A stretch of 62,518 nt of DNA from Falsiroseomonas selenitidurans. GTDB taxonomy: Bacteria > Pseudomonadota > Alphaproteobacteria > Acetobacterales > Acetobacteraceae. Below, piece after piece: positions 16,632 to 25,229 of this stretch (positions are counted from its first letter, which is position 1; the number at the start of each line of letters is the position of its first letter). Location: the NCBI RefSeq assembly GCF_012103215.1, contig NZ_JAAVNE010000031.1, forward strand, positions 1 to 62,518, read 5' to 3'. Position numbers and translations under genes: made by a program. The notes below the pieces were generated by a model. That model did no database searches. It was not told where the DNA came from and saw nothing but the letters and a program-made list of their open reading frames with translations.

Positions 16632-17444
16632 ATGTTCGCCTTCCGCGCCGCCATCCCGGAGGATCTGCCGCGCGCCACCGCGCTGTCCGCGCGCATCGGC
16701 TGGAACCAGGTGGCGGCCGATTGGGCGTTTTTCCTGGACCATGGCGCGATCCGGGTGCTGGAGGATGCCGACCCCGACTGCCTGGCCGCCAGCGCCGCGC
16801 TGCTGCCGCATGGCGACCGGCTGGCCTGGATTTCCATGGTGCTGGTGCGGCCGGACCAGCGGCGGCGCGGCCTGGCCAGCGCCCTGCTGCGCTGGGCGAT
16901 GGATGCGCGGCCCGGCGTGACCCTGGCGCTGGATGCGACGCCGGCCGGCCGGCTGGTCTACGCGCCGATGGGCTTTCAGGAGATCTTCGGCTTCACCCGC
17001 TGGCTGCTGCCCGGCCCGCTGCCGCCGGTGAGGGGATCCCTGGTGCGGCCGATGGTGGCGGCGGATTGGCCCGCGGTGCTGGCGCAGGATGCAGCGACCT
17101 TCGGCGCGCCGCGCGCGGACCTGCTGCGCCGTTTCGCCGCCCGCGCCCCCGCCTTCGTCGCCCCGGGCGGCTTCGTGCTGGCGCGCGACGGGCTGCGCAC
17201 GCCGCAGATCGGCCCGCTGGTCGCACCCGATGCCGCCACCGCCGCCGCGCTGCTGGCCGCGGCGCAATCCGCGCTGGGCGTGCCGGCGGTGCTGGACCTG
17301 AAGGATTCCGCCATGGAACTGGCCCAACGCCTGGCCGAAGCGGGCGCCACGCCGCAGCGCCCCTTCACCCGAATGGCGATCGGCCCGATGCCGGCGCTGC
17401 AATGCCATGAAAACTTTGTCCTGGCCGGACCGGAGTTCGGTTGA
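16632..17444 (+). CDS. GNAT family N-acetyltransferase, two-domain
   Basis: A 270-residue protein with an N-terminal GNAT domain: 'FRAAIPEDLPRATALS', then the acetyl-CoA loop 'MVLVRPDQRRRGLASALLRWAM' at about residues 75-98. A second GNAT-like half begins at 'RPMVAADWPAVLAQDAATFGAPR' near residue 138, with a weaker CoA-loop counterpart, as in the two-domain GNAT proteins. The acceptor substrate is unknown. It ends 68 bases before tctC2, and its stop codon lies at the edge of the region holding the second TetR operator. Confidence 0.8.
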   Translation: MFAFRAAIPEDLPRATALSARIGWNQVAADWAFFLDHGAIRVLEDADPDCLAASAALLPHGDRLAWISMVLVRPDQRRRGLASALLRWAMDARPGVTLALDATPAGRLVYAPMGFQEIFGFTRWLLPGPLPPVRGSLVRPMVAADWPAVLAQDAATFGAPRADLLRRFAARAPAFVAPGGFVLARDGLRTPQIGPLVAPDAATAAALLAAAQSALGVPAVLDLKDSAMELAQRLAEAGATPQRPFTRMAIGPMPALQCHENFVLAGPEFG

Positions 17445-17473
17445 CGTCGGCGGCAAAGCGGCATCACCATCCA

Positions 17474-17491
17474 GGTAACCGGTGGGTTACC
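17474..17491. promoter_or_regulatory. predicted TetR operator 2
   Basis: A perfect palindrome, GGTAACC-GGTG-GGTTACC, lies 21 bases upstream of the tctC2 start. It shares the half-site and 4-base spacing of the palindrome at 6279-6296 next to tetR. Reading the window by eye found no third full copy. Confidence 0.7.
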
Positions 17492-17512
17492 ACCAAACAG
17501 GGGAGGCTGGGT

Positions 17513-18529
17513 ATGAGCATGTCCACCACACGCAGGACGCTTCTGGCGGCGGGCGCCGCCACGCTGGCCGCGCCGTCGCTGTCACGCGCGCAGGGCGGCT
17601 GGCGGCCGGACCGGCCGGTGACCATCATCGTGCCCTGGGCCGCCGGCGGCTCCACCGACCAGATGGCGCGGATCGTGGCGACGGAGCTGGAAGCGGCGCT
17701 GGGCCAGCGTTTCGTGGTGGTGAACCAGCCCGGCGCCTCCGGCTCCATCGGCACCCGCAACGCGCTGGAAGCGGCCAAGGACGGCATGACCTGGGCCGCC
17801 GGCGCCGCCGTCGATGTCGGCTGCTACAAGGTGCTGGGCCTGCTGGACACGCAGCTGAAGGACTGGAACCTGTACTTCGCGGTGGCCAATGTGAACGTGC
17901 TGGTCGCCAACCCGGCCGCCGGCTACCGCGATTTCGCCGCGGCGCTTGAGGCGCTGAAGGCGCGCGGCCAGGGCGTCTCGGTGGCCACCGCCGGCGTCTC
18001 CTCCGCCGGGCACAACATGATGGAGGCGATCCGCGCCGCATCCCAGGTGCAGTACCGCCACGCCACCTATGATGGCGGCAACCCGGCGATGATCGCGACC
18101 GTCAGCGGCGAGACGCCGATGGGCGCGGTGCTGCTGGTGGAAGCCGCCGAGATGATCCGCGCCCGCCGCCTGGTGCCGCTGGCAGTGCAGTCCGAACAGG
18201 CGGTCACGCTGCAGGGGGTGGGGGAGATCCCCTCGATCCGCCGCTGGCTGCCCTCCATCCCCGCGCCGCTGAACTATTTCGGCATCTGGACGCCGAAGGG
18301 CGTGCCGGAGAATGTGGTCGCCACCATGAACCAAGTCTGGGCGGAGAAGATCGCCAACAGCCAGCGGCTGAAGGACTACGCCAACCAGCGCGCCGCCGTC
18401 TTCGCGCCGCTGTCCGGCCAGAACGCCTATGACGAGGCGTGGAAGATGGTGCGCCAGACCGCCTGGCTGTACTTCGATGGCGGCAAGGCCCGCGTCAGCC
18501 CCGATACGCTGGGCATCGCCCGGCTTTGA
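17513..18529 (+). CDS. tctC: tripartite tricarboxylate transporter substrate-binding protein (TctC/Bug) 2
   Basis: A 338-residue binding protein with a signal peptide (MSMSTTRRTLLAAGAATLAAPSLSRAQ broken at the RR pair and at SRA-Q) and TctC/Bug hallmarks 'VTIIVPWAAGGSTDQMARIV' and 'NQPGASGSIGTRNAL'. The start has GGGGAGG about 7 bases upstream. It is followed, after a 140-base spacer with a repeat and a hairpin, by tctB and tctA, so this is the binding protein of a complete TTT uptake system. The TetR operator just upstream ties it to the DapA/DUF993 operon. The substrate is inferred to be an organic acid related to that pathway. Confidence 0.9.
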   Translation: MSMSTTRRTLLAAGAATLAAPSLSRAQGGWRPDRPVTIIVPWAAGGSTDQMARIVATELEAALGQRFVVVNQPGASGSIGTRNALEAAKDGMTWAAGAAVDVGCYKVLGLLDTQLKDWNLYFAVANVNVLVANPAAGYRDFAAALEALKARGQGVSVATAGVSSAGHNMMEAIRAASQVQYRHATYDGGNPAMIATVSGETPMGAVLLVEAAEMIRARRLVPLAVQSEQAVTLQGVGEIPSIRRWLPSIPAPLNYFGIWTPKGVPENVVATMNQVWAEKIANSQRLKDYANQRAAVFAPLSGQNAYDEAWKMVRQTAWLYFDGGKARVSPDTLGIARL

Positions 18530-18543
18530 GCGGGCCTGAGAGT

Positions 18544-18616
18544 TTGTCGATGAATGCCCGCAAGCGCCAGAGGCGCAGGAAAAATCCCAACGATTTCAGC
18601 GGGCATTGATGCACAA
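18544..18616. repeat. long imperfect inverted repeat, REP-like, between tctC and tctB
   Basis: Arms of 18 bases (18544-18561 and 18599-18616) pair at 15 positions; the inner part AATGCCCGC/GCGGGCATT is exact. The 37-base loop contains a further small stem (GCGCC-AGAG-GCGC region). It is intergenic, just after a stop codon, and AT-richer than the genes around it. The form suggests a dispersed extragenic palindrome that here separates the abundant binding protein from the membrane subunits. Confidence 0.5.
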
Positions 18617-18644
18617 GCTCGATTCTTCCCCACGCTCTGAGGCG

Positions 18645-18668
18645 GGGGAGGGGGAAACCCCTCTCCCC
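18645..18668 (+). promoter_or_regulatory. hairpin abutting the tctB start codon
   Basis: A G-run arm (GGGGAGGGGG, 18645-18654) pairs with a C-run arm (CCCCTCTCCCC, 18658-18668), with AAA between them and one irregular pair. The right arm touches the ATG at 18669, and the G-run is the only ribosome-binding-like sequence in range. The stem would hide it and hold down tctB translation relative to tctC. Confidence 0.35.
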
Positions 18669-19172
18669 ATGGACAGGGCGCCGCTGCCGCCGCGGGTGGA
18701 CCTCTACACCGCGGCGGTGCTGCTGGCGCTGGGGCTGGGCGTGATGGCGCTGGCCTGGCGCATGCCGACCTTCGTCGAGCAGTCCGGCACCGGCCTGACC
18801 GCGCCCGGCATCGTGCCCGGCTTCCACGGCACCGTCATCGCGCTGCTGTCCGTGCTGCTGGCGCTGCGGGCGATCCGCCGCGGCGCGCTACGCGGCGACG
18901 TGGCGCATCCACCGGCCTGGGGGAAAGGCGATGCCCGGCAGCTGGGCACGGCGGCGGGGCTCGGCGTGCTGTATGCCGGCTTCCTGGTGGGCACGCTGCC
19001 CTTCTGGATGGCCACCGCACTGTTCGTCTTCGCCTTCACCGCCGCCTTCGAATGGCCGGAGCATGGCGCGCGCCGCCCGCGCCGCCTGGTGGAGGCCGCG
19101 CTGCTGGGCCTGGCCGCCGGTGGCGCCGTGACCCTGGTGTTCGAACGCATCTTCCTGGTCCGCCTGCCATGA
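18669..19172 (+). CDS. tctB: tripartite tricarboxylate transporter small membrane subunit TctB
   Basis: A 167-residue protein with four hydrophobic segments (about residues 12-30, 48-66, 85-105 and 115-160), the size and topology of TctB. 'GLTAPGIVPGFHGTVIALLSVLLALRAI' matches the family's first loop and second helix. The ATG at 18669 (MDRAPLPPRVDLYTAA) starts directly after a hairpin; an ATG at 18609 would add 20 residues that look non-coding. It lies 10 bases before tctA. TctB is the small partner of the TctA channel in the inner membrane. Confidence 0.75.
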   Translation: MDRAPLPPRVDLYTAAVLLALGLGVMALAWRMPTFVEQSGTGLTAPGIVPGFHGTVIALLSVLLALRAIRRGALRGDVAHPPAWGKGDARQLGTAAGLGVLYAGFLVGTLPFWMATALFVFAFTAAFEWPEHGARRPRRLVEAALLGLAAGGAVTLVFERIFLVRLP

Positions 19173-19182
19173 GCCTCGCCGC

Positions 19183-20691
19183 GTGAACAATCCCCTCACC
19201 ATGCTGGGCGACGGCTTCGCCCATGTGCTGCAGGGCGGCGCCATTTTCCATGCCTTCTGGGCGGTGCTGATCGGCATCGTCGTCGGTGCCCTGCCGGGGC
19301 TGACGGCCACCATGGGCGTCGCGCTGCTGACCACGCTGACCTTCACCATGGGCCCGCAGGTGGCCATGCTGGTGCTGGTCTGCGTCTATGTCGGCGCCAT
19401 CTATGGCGGCAGCCGGTCTGCCATCCTGCTGAACATCCCGGGCACTCCGGCTTCCGCCGCCTCGACGCTGGATGGCTTTCCGCTGGCCCGCCAGGGCCAG
19501 GCGGGGCGGGCGATGGGCATCTCCACCCTGGGGTCCTGGTTCGGCACGCTGTTCGGCACGCTGATCCTGGCCATGTTCGCGCCCAGCTTCGGCGAATTCG
19601 CGCTGCAATTCGGCAGCTACGAGATGTTCTGGGTGGCGCTGTTCGGGATCATCATCGCCGGCAGCCTCTCCGGCGGCGACCCGTTGAAGGGCTACATCGC
19701 CGGCTTTCTCGGCCTGCTGGTGGCCACCGTGGGGCAGGAGACCAACCACGCCTATCCACGCTTCGCCTTCGGCAATGCGGACCTGGCCGGCGGGCTGGGG
19801 CTGCTGCCGGTGCTGGTCGGCGTGTTTGGCGTCTCCGAGGTGCTGAACGCCATGCGCGGCCCGGCCGTGAAGGCGGTGGCGGGGAAGATCGACAGCGTCA
19901 TCCCGCGGCTGTCCGACGTGACGCAGTACTGGCGCACCATCCTGCGCTCCGGCGCGCTGGGCACCTTCATCGGCGCCATGCCCGGCCTGGGCGAGGATAT
20001 CGCCGCCTGGACCAGCTATGCGGCGGCCAAGCGGGCGAGCAAGGAGAAGGAGAAGTTCGGCCGCGGCAGCGTCGAGGGGTTGATGGCCGCCGAGACCGGG
20101 GAGAGCGCCTGCGTGCCCGGCGCCATCATCCCGGTGCTGACGCTGGCCGTGCCCGGCTCCGCCCCCGCCGCCGTGCTGATGGCGGCGATGATGATCCACG
20201 GGCTGAACCCCGGGCCGATGCTGGCGATCACCGCGCCGGAATTCATCTACCAGATCGTCGCCATGCTGGTGGTGGCGGATGTGGTGAAGCTGGTCTACGG
20301 GCTGATCCTGGTGAAGCCGCTGCTGTGGGTGCTGCTGATCCCGCGGGCGCGGCTGATGCCGGTGATCTTCGTGCTGTGCACGGTCGGCGCCTTCGCCATC
20401 ACCTCCCGCCTGTTCGACATCTGGGTGATGCTGGGCGCCGGGCTGGTGGGCTTCATCCTGCGCGAATTGCGCTTTCCGATGGCGCCGCTGGTGCTGGGCA
20501 TCGTGCTGGGCGAATTGCTGGACAAGAATCTGCTGCGCGGCCTGGTGCTGACCGGCGGCGATGTCTCGCCCTTCTTCACCCGGCCGATCAGCATGGCGCT
20601 TTGCGCGCTGACGCTGCTGGCGGTGGCCTGGGCCATTCCGGGCTTCGTGCCGCGGGTGCTGGGGCTGTTCCGGCGGCGGCGGGTCGCCTGA
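19183..20691 (+). CDS. tctA: tripartite tricarboxylate transporter permease TctA
   Basis: A 502-residue polytopic membrane protein with the strongly conserved TctA motifs 'GIVVGALPGLTATMGVALL', 'YVGAIYGGSRSAILLNIPGTPASAASTLDGFPLARQ' (seen as YVGAIYGGSRSAILLNIPG then TPASAASTLDG) and 'GAMPGLGEDIAAW'. A later 'PGSAPAAVLMAAMMIHGLNPGP' matches the second inverted half. GTG start. It transports the TctC-bound carboxylate, driven by an ion gradient. The family length of about 500 fits, so it is intact. It is convergent with the hydrolase gene with no gap. Confidence 0.95.
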   Translation: MNNPLTMLGDGFAHVLQGGAIFHAFWAVLIGIVVGALPGLTATMGVALLTTLTFTMGPQVAMLVLVCVYVGAIYGGSRSAILLNIPGTPASAASTLDGFPLARQGQAGRAMGISTLGSWFGTLFGTLILAMFAPSFGEFALQFGSYEMFWVALFGIIIAGSLSGGDPLKGYIAGFLGLLVATVGQETNHAYPRFAFGNADLAGGLGLLPVLVGVFGVSEVLNAMRGPAVKAVAGKIDSVIPRLSDVTQYWRTILRSGALGTFIGAMPGLGEDIAAWTSYAAAKRASKEKEKFGRGSVEGLMAAETGESACVPGAIIPVLTLAVPGSAPAAVLMAAMMIHGLNPGPMLAITAPEFIYQIVAMLVVADVVKLVYGLILVKPLLWVLLIPRARLMPVIFVLCTVGAFAITSRLFDIWVMLGAGLVGFILRELRFPMAPLVLGIVLGELLDKNLLRGLVLTGGDVSPFFTRPISMALCALTLLAVAWAIPGFVPRVLGLFRRRRVA

Positions 20692-21732
20692 TCAGCACCC
20701 CGCGCGCCGACCCTCCGCGAAGTGCAGCAGGCAATCCGCGTAGCGCAGGGTGAAGCGCCACTCGCTGCCGGCGCCATGGCCATGCAGGCCGGGCGGACGG
20801 TCCAGCAGCAGAAGCCCGGCGGTGCGCGGCGCCAGCCGGGCGAAGGCCGCGGCCCGGCCTTCCGGGTCCGGTGCGTATTCATCGCCCTCGAAGGTCGCCA
20901 CCGCCACACGCGTGCCCGGCGCCCGGGCCGCGGCGACGATGCGGGAGAGGTCGTCCAGCGCCCAGCGATGCGCCGGGCTGCCCGTCGGGCCATGCGCGGC
21001 CGGGGCGATGGCGATTACCGCATCGGCCCGGCCCGGCGCATCCAGCGCCGAGAGCGCGTCCCAGGCGCCACGGGACTGGCCGGCGGCGACCACGCGCGCA
21101 TAGCCCTGCGCCCGCAGCGCGGCCAGCGCCAGGCGCATCCGCTGGGCGCCGGCGGCGGTTTCATCCGTCGCCGGCTCCCGGTCCAGGCGCAGCACGTCGT
21201 AGCCGGCATTGTTGAAGGCGCGGGCATGCGGCTGCGGCTGGCTGCCGCGGCTGTCGGCGCCGCCGGCGGCGCGGCCATGCGCCCAGAGATAGGCGCCGCG
21301 TGCCGCCTGGGGCCCCTGCCACAGGAAGCGCCCATCCGGCACCAGCGCCCAGCCCGGCCCTTCGGCCAGGGGAAGATCGGGGGCATCCGGCGCCGCTTCC
21401 GGCCGCGCCGGCCACACCACGTCCAGGTCCTGCGCATAAAGGCGGCAGGCCACGCCGCCATAGGCCGCGCAGTTGGACAGCGCCCGCTCGGCAGTGGCTT
21501 CCTGGTCGTCGGCTATGGCCGAGGCCCAGCCCCAGGCGCCGTTGGCCGAGACCGCATAGGCGCGCGGCGTCGCCTGCAGCAGGAAAAGCCCGTAATCGGC
21601 CTGCCCCACCCTGCCCACATGCGGCACGCGGCTGGCGTCGAGGAGGGCTGGCGGCTCGGCATGCAGCGCCCCCCCGGCGGAGATCGCCAGGACCAGGCCG
21701 AGGAGCACGAAGCGGTGCAGGGTCTTCAACAT
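20692..21732 (-). CDS. secreted DUF4189-like / serine hydrolase-like protein
   Basis: A 346-residue protein with a signal peptide (MLKTLHRFVLLGLVLAISAG, cut near ALHA). Residues about 47-107 resemble a DUF4189 domain: 'YAVSANGAWGWASAI' followed by a Cys88/Cys96 pair around 'NCAAYGGVACRLY', which would form a disulfide outside the cytoplasm. The C-terminal part has 'VVAAGQSRGAWDAL', a GxSxG nucleophile elbow with Ser220, and 'IAPAAHGP', typical of an alpha/beta hydrolase. A late His ('GLHGHGAG') may complete the triad. The ATG at 21732 was preferred to a TTG at 21753. The substrate is unknown. It is divergent from argG. Confidence 0.65.
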   Translation of the reverse strand: MLKTLHRFVLLGLVLAISAGGALHAEPPALLDASRVPHVGRVGQADYGLFLLQATPRAYAVSANGAWGWASAIADDQEATAERALSNCAAYGGVACRLYAQDLDVVWPARPEAAPDAPDLPLAEGPGWALVPDGRFLWQGPQAARGAYLWAHGRAAGGADSRGSQPQPHARAFNNAGYDVLRLDREPATDETAAGAQRMRLALAALRAQGYARVVAAGQSRGAWDALSALDAPGRADAVIAIAPAAHGPTGSPAHRWALDDLSRIVAAARAPGTRVAVATFEGDEYAPDPEGRAAAFARLAPRTAGLLLLDRPPGLHGHGAGSEWRFTLRYADCLLHFAEGRRAGC

Positions 21733-21959
21733 GCCGTGAAGCCATGCAACCAAACTGCAATTCGCCTGTCCAGCGCAATTCCGCGGTCGATTCAGGGTTC
21801 GGTCACGACCTTGCCCGAATGGGCGGCGCCGCCGGGTTTTCGCTGCCCAGGCCCTGGACAGGGCCGCCGGCCCTTGCCCCGCGGCGGCAGGACCGGCATG
21901 TTCCGCCCCCTTTCCGGGGGCCGGTCGTGGACCCGCCCCGGCCGACCAGGGGACCCCCG
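21733..21959. other. divergent intergenic region upstream of argG
   Basis: These 227 bases separate the hydrolase gene and argG. They hold a palindrome GGCCCTG-GA-CAGGGCC at 21850-21865, and a second GC-rich stem (GCCCCC...GGGGGC) close to 21905-21921. The second could form in the argG leader. I see no clear -35/-10 pair and no ARG box. Confidence 0.4.
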
Positions 21960-23195
21960 ATGCGCGTCAAGGACGTGAAGAAGGTCGTGCTCGCCTATTC
22001 CGGCGGGCTCGACACCAGTGTGATCCTGAAGTGGTTGCAGACCACCTATCGCTGCGAGGTGGTGACCTTCACCGCCGATCTCGGCCAGGGGGAGGAGCTT
22101 GGCCCGGCACGCGACAAGGCGCTGCTGCTCGGCATCAAGCCCGAGAACATCTTCATCGACGATTTGCGCGAGACCTTCGTGAAGGACTTCGTCTTTCCGA
22201 TGTTCCGCGCCAATGCGCTGTATGAGGGCTGCTACCTGCTCGGCACCTCCATCGCCCGGCCGCTGATCTCCCAGCGCCAGATCGAGATCGCGGAGGCCGT
22301 GGGCGCCGATGCCGTGGCGCATGGCGCGACCGGCAAGGGCAACGACCAGGTGCGGTTCGAGATCGGCTACTACGCGCTGAAGCCGGACATCAAGATCATC
22401 GCCCCCTGGCGCGAATGGGAGCTGACCAGCCGCACCGCGCTGATCGCCTTCGCCGAGCAGCACCAGATCCCGATCGCCAAGGACAAGCGCGGCGAGAGCC
22501 CGTTCAGCGTCGATGCCAACCTGCTGCACTCCTCCTCTGAAGGAAAAATCCTGGAGGAGCCCTGGGATGCGCCGGATGAGATGGTGTGGCAGCGCACCGT
22601 CAGCCCGATGGACGCGCCCGACGCAGTGACGGAAATCACCGTCGAGTTCGAGCGTGGCGACGCCGTCGGCATCAATGGCGAGCGCATGTCGCCCGCCACG
22701 CTGCTGACCAGGCTGAACGCGCTGGGCAAGGAGAACGGCATCGGCCGGCTCGACCTGGTGGAGAACCGCTTCGTCGGCATGAAGTCCCGCGGCTGCTACG
22801 AGACGCCGGGCGGCACCATCCTGCACACGGCGCACCGGGCGATGGAATCCATCACGCTGGACCGCGAGGCCGCGCACCTCAAGGACAGCCTGATGCCGCG
22901 CTATGCGGAGATCATCTACAACGGCTTCTGGTTCAGCCCGGAACGCCGGATGCTGCAGGCGCTGATCGACGAGAGCCAGCACAGCGTGTCGGGCACGGTC
23001 CGCCTCAAGCTGTACAAGGGCAACTGCATCGTCACCGGCCGGCAATCCCCGAACAGCCTGTATTCGATGAAGCACGTGACCTTCGAGGACGACCAGGGCG
23101 CCTACGACCAGTTCGACGCCCAGGGTTTCATCAAGCTGAACGCGCTGCGGCTGCGGCTGGGTGCCATGGCGGGCCGGCGCGGCGGGGCACTGTAG
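21960..23195 (+). CDS. argG: argininosuccinate synthase
   Basis: A 411-residue ArgG, which joins citrulline and aspartate with ATP to argininosuccinate in arginine synthesis. The ATP P-loop 'VLAYSGGLDTSVIL' is at residues 10-23, followed by family segments 'ATGKGNDQVRFE', 'RGESPFSVDANLLHSSSEG' and 'KGNCIVTGRQSPNSLY'. Length matches the usual type. No ribosome site is obvious before the ATG, which lies after a GC-rich leader. It is a stand-alone gene with a strong stem-loop after the stop. Confidence 0.97.
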   Translation: MRVKDVKKVVLAYSGGLDTSVILKWLQTTYRCEVVTFTADLGQGEELGPARDKALLLGIKPENIFIDDLRETFVKDFVFPMFRANALYEGCYLLGTSIARPLISQRQIEIAEAVGADAVAHGATGKGNDQVRFEIGYYALKPDIKIIAPWREWELTSRTALIAFAEQHQIPIAKDKRGESPFSVDANLLHSSSEGKILEEPWDAPDEMVWQRTVSPMDAPDAVTEITVEFERGDAVGINGERMSPATLLTRLNALGKENGIGRLDLVENRFVGMKSRGCYETPGGTILHTAHRAMESITLDREAAHLKDSLMPRYAEIIYNGFWFSPERRMLQALIDESQHSVSGTVRLKLYKGNCIVTGRQSPNSLYSMKHVTFEDDQGAYDQFDAQGFIKLNALRLRLGAMAGRRGGAL

Positions 23196-23203
23196 AAGAG
23201 GTC

Positions 23204-23237
23204 GCGGCGGCGCCCTGCGGGTTGGGGGCGCCGCCGC
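23204..23237 (+). terminator. strong GC stem-loop after argG
   Basis: Perfect 12-base arms GCGGCGGCGCCC (23204-23215) and GGGCGCCGCCGC (23226-23237) flank a 10-base loop, 9 bases after the argG stop codon. No T-run follows, as is common for terminator-like stems in very GC-rich genomes. Confidence 0.6.
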
Positions 23238-23339
23238 CCGCGGGCCATCGCCAGCCCGTAACGGCAGGCTTTGGAATCAACAGGTTCGGACGCAGGATTT
23301 GCGTTCCCTGGCAGGCAAATTGCGCTAAGCCTCCCGGCC

Positions 23340-25229
23340 ATGGCCCGCACCGCCCGCCCGCGCTCCGCCGCTGAACGCCCCGCCGCCAGCCGCCCCGCGG
23401 CGCCGCCGGCGGCCGACCGGGTGGCGCCGGCACTGGCCCCCCGCGCTCGCAAGGCCTTTCGCTGGCTGCGGCTGGCAGTGCTGGTCTGCGTCTGGGGCAG
23501 CCTGGCCGCCGCCGCCACGCTGCTGGTGCTGATCTGGGACCTGCCGCGCACCGACATCGCGCTGAGCCAGACCCGCCGCGCCGGCGTCACACTGGAAGCC
23601 GCCAACGGCACCATCATCGCCACCGCCGGCGACGTGCACGGCCAGATCGTCCGCCTGCGCGACCTGCCGGCGCATCTGCCGGCGGCGCTGCTGGCGATCG
23701 AGGATCGCCGCTTCCGCGACCATTTCGGCCTGGACCCCATCGGCATCGCCCGCGCCGCCTGGGTGAATTATTCGACCGGGCAGATCACCCAGGGTGGCTC
23801 CACCCTGACGCAGCAGCTGGCCAAGAACCTGTTCCTGACGCCGGAGCGCAGTTTCCGCCGCAAGGCGCAGGAAGCCGTCATGGCGCTGTGGCTGGAATGG
23901 CGCTTCAGCAAGGACGAGCTGCTGGAGATCTACCTCAACCGCGTCTATCTCGGCGCCGGCGCCTTCGGCGTGGACGCCGCCGCGCGGGTCTATTTCGGCA
24001 TCCCGGCCACGCGGCTGAACCTGTGGCAATCCGCCATCCTCGCCGGCCTGCCCAAGGCGCCGTCCCGCCTCAACCCGCGCACCGCGCCGGACGCCGCGGC
24101 CGGCCGGGCGGCGGAAGTGCTGGGCGCGATGGCCGAGACCGGCTTCCTCACCCGGCAGGAAGCCACCCTGGCGGCGGAGCGCATCCAGATCCCGCCGCGG
24201 CCTTCGCGCGATTCCGGCTGGTTCGCCGATTGGGCGATCGACGACCTCGCCTCCCGCTTCCCCGGCAATGCCGATCTGGTGCTGCGCACCTCGCTGGACC
24301 TGCGGGTGCAGGCGGTGGTGGAGGCGCGGCTGGAGGCGCTGCTGGCCGGCCCTGGCGCGCGCGCCGGCGTCGGCCAGGGCGCGGTGGTGGTGATGGAGGC
24401 GGAAACCGGCCTGGTGCGCGCCATGGCCGGTGGCCGCGACTACCGGCGCAGCCAGTTCAACCGCGTCACCCAGGCACGGCGCCAGCCCGGCTCCGCCTTC
24501 AAGCCCTTCGTCTTCCTCGCCGCCATGGAAGCCGGCGCCTTCCCGCAGGATCGCGTCGCGGATGGCCCGATCAGCCTGGGTGGCTGGCGCCCCGGCAATG
24601 GCGGCTGGCGCAGCCAGGGCGAGATCACGCTGGAGGAGGCGCTGGCCCATTCCGTGAATACCGCGGCGGTGCGGGTGCTGGCGCGGGGCGGCGGGGCGCG
24701 GGCGGTGACCGACCTGGCGCAGCGCTTCGGCCTGCCCGGCCCCTTCCCGCGCGATGCCACGCTGGCGCTCGGCACCGGGGAGGTGACGCTGCTCGACCTC
24801 GTCGCCGCCTATGCGCCCTTCGCCAATGGCGGGCTGCTGCCGGAGCCGCGCGGCCTGGTCGCCGCCCGCGCCGATGGCCGCGCCGTGCCGGTGGGCCGCC
24901 CCACCTTGCTGCGCGTCACCACGGCGGAGCGGGCAGGGGCGATGCGGCGGATGCTGGAGGCGGTGGTGGCGCGTGGCACTGGCCGTGCGGCGCAGCCGCC
25001 GGGCGCCGCCCCGGTGGCCGGCAAGACCGGCACGACGCAGGATTTCCGCGACGCCTGGTTCATCGGCCTGGCGCCGGCAGCGGAGGGCGCGCGGGTGATC
25101 GGCATCTGGCTGGGCAATGACGATGCCACGCCGATGCAGGATGTGCGCGGCGGCACGCTGCCGGCGCGGCTGTTCCGCGACATCCTCGAGACCCTTGCCC
25201 GCCCGGCCGCCGCGACGGCCGCGCGATGA
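23340..25229 (+). CDS. class A penicillin-binding protein (PBP1A family)
   Basis: A 629-residue bifunctional peptidoglycan synthase. A short Pro/Ala/Arg-rich cytoplasmic tail is followed by one membrane anchor at about residues 43-66. The glycosyltransferase domain has the catalytic 'AIEDRRFRDHFG' (Glu121) and 'QGGSTLTQQLAKNLFL' (151-166). The transpeptidase domain has 'RQPGSAFKPFVFL' (SxxK), 'HSVNTAAV' (SxN) and 'VAGKTGTTQDFRDAWF' (KTG). All catalytic residues are present. The ATG at 23340 is used; a TTG at 23271 would add 23 residues. Its stop overlaps the next gene as ATGA. Confidence 0.9.
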   Translation: MARTARPRSAAERPAASRPAAPPAADRVAPALAPRARKAFRWLRLAVLVCVWGSLAAAATLLVLIWDLPRTDIALSQTRRAGVTLEAANGTIIATAGDVHGQIVRLRDLPAHLPAALLAIEDRRFRDHFGLDPIGIARAAWVNYSTGQITQGGSTLTQQLAKNLFLTPERSFRRKAQEAVMALWLEWRFSKDELLEIYLNRVYLGAGAFGVDAAARVYFGIPATRLNLWQSAILAGLPKAPSRLNPRTAPDAAAGRAAEVLGAMAETGFLTRQEATLAAERIQIPPRPSRDSGWFADWAIDDLASRFPGNADLVLRTSLDLRVQAVVEARLEALLAGPGARAGVGQGAVVVMEAETGLVRAMAGGRDYRRSQFNRVTQARRQPGSAFKPFVFLAAMEAGAFPQDRVADGPISLGGWRPGNGGWRSQGEITLEEALAHSVNTAAVRVLARGGGARAVTDLAQRFGLPGPFPRDATLALGTGEVTLLDLVAAYAPFANGGLLPEPRGLVAARADGRAVPVGRPTLLRVTTAERAGAMRRMLEAVVARGTGRAAQPPGAAPVAGKTGTTQDFRDAWFIGLAPAAEGARVIGIWLGNDDATPMQDVRGGTLPARLFRDILETLARPAAATAAR

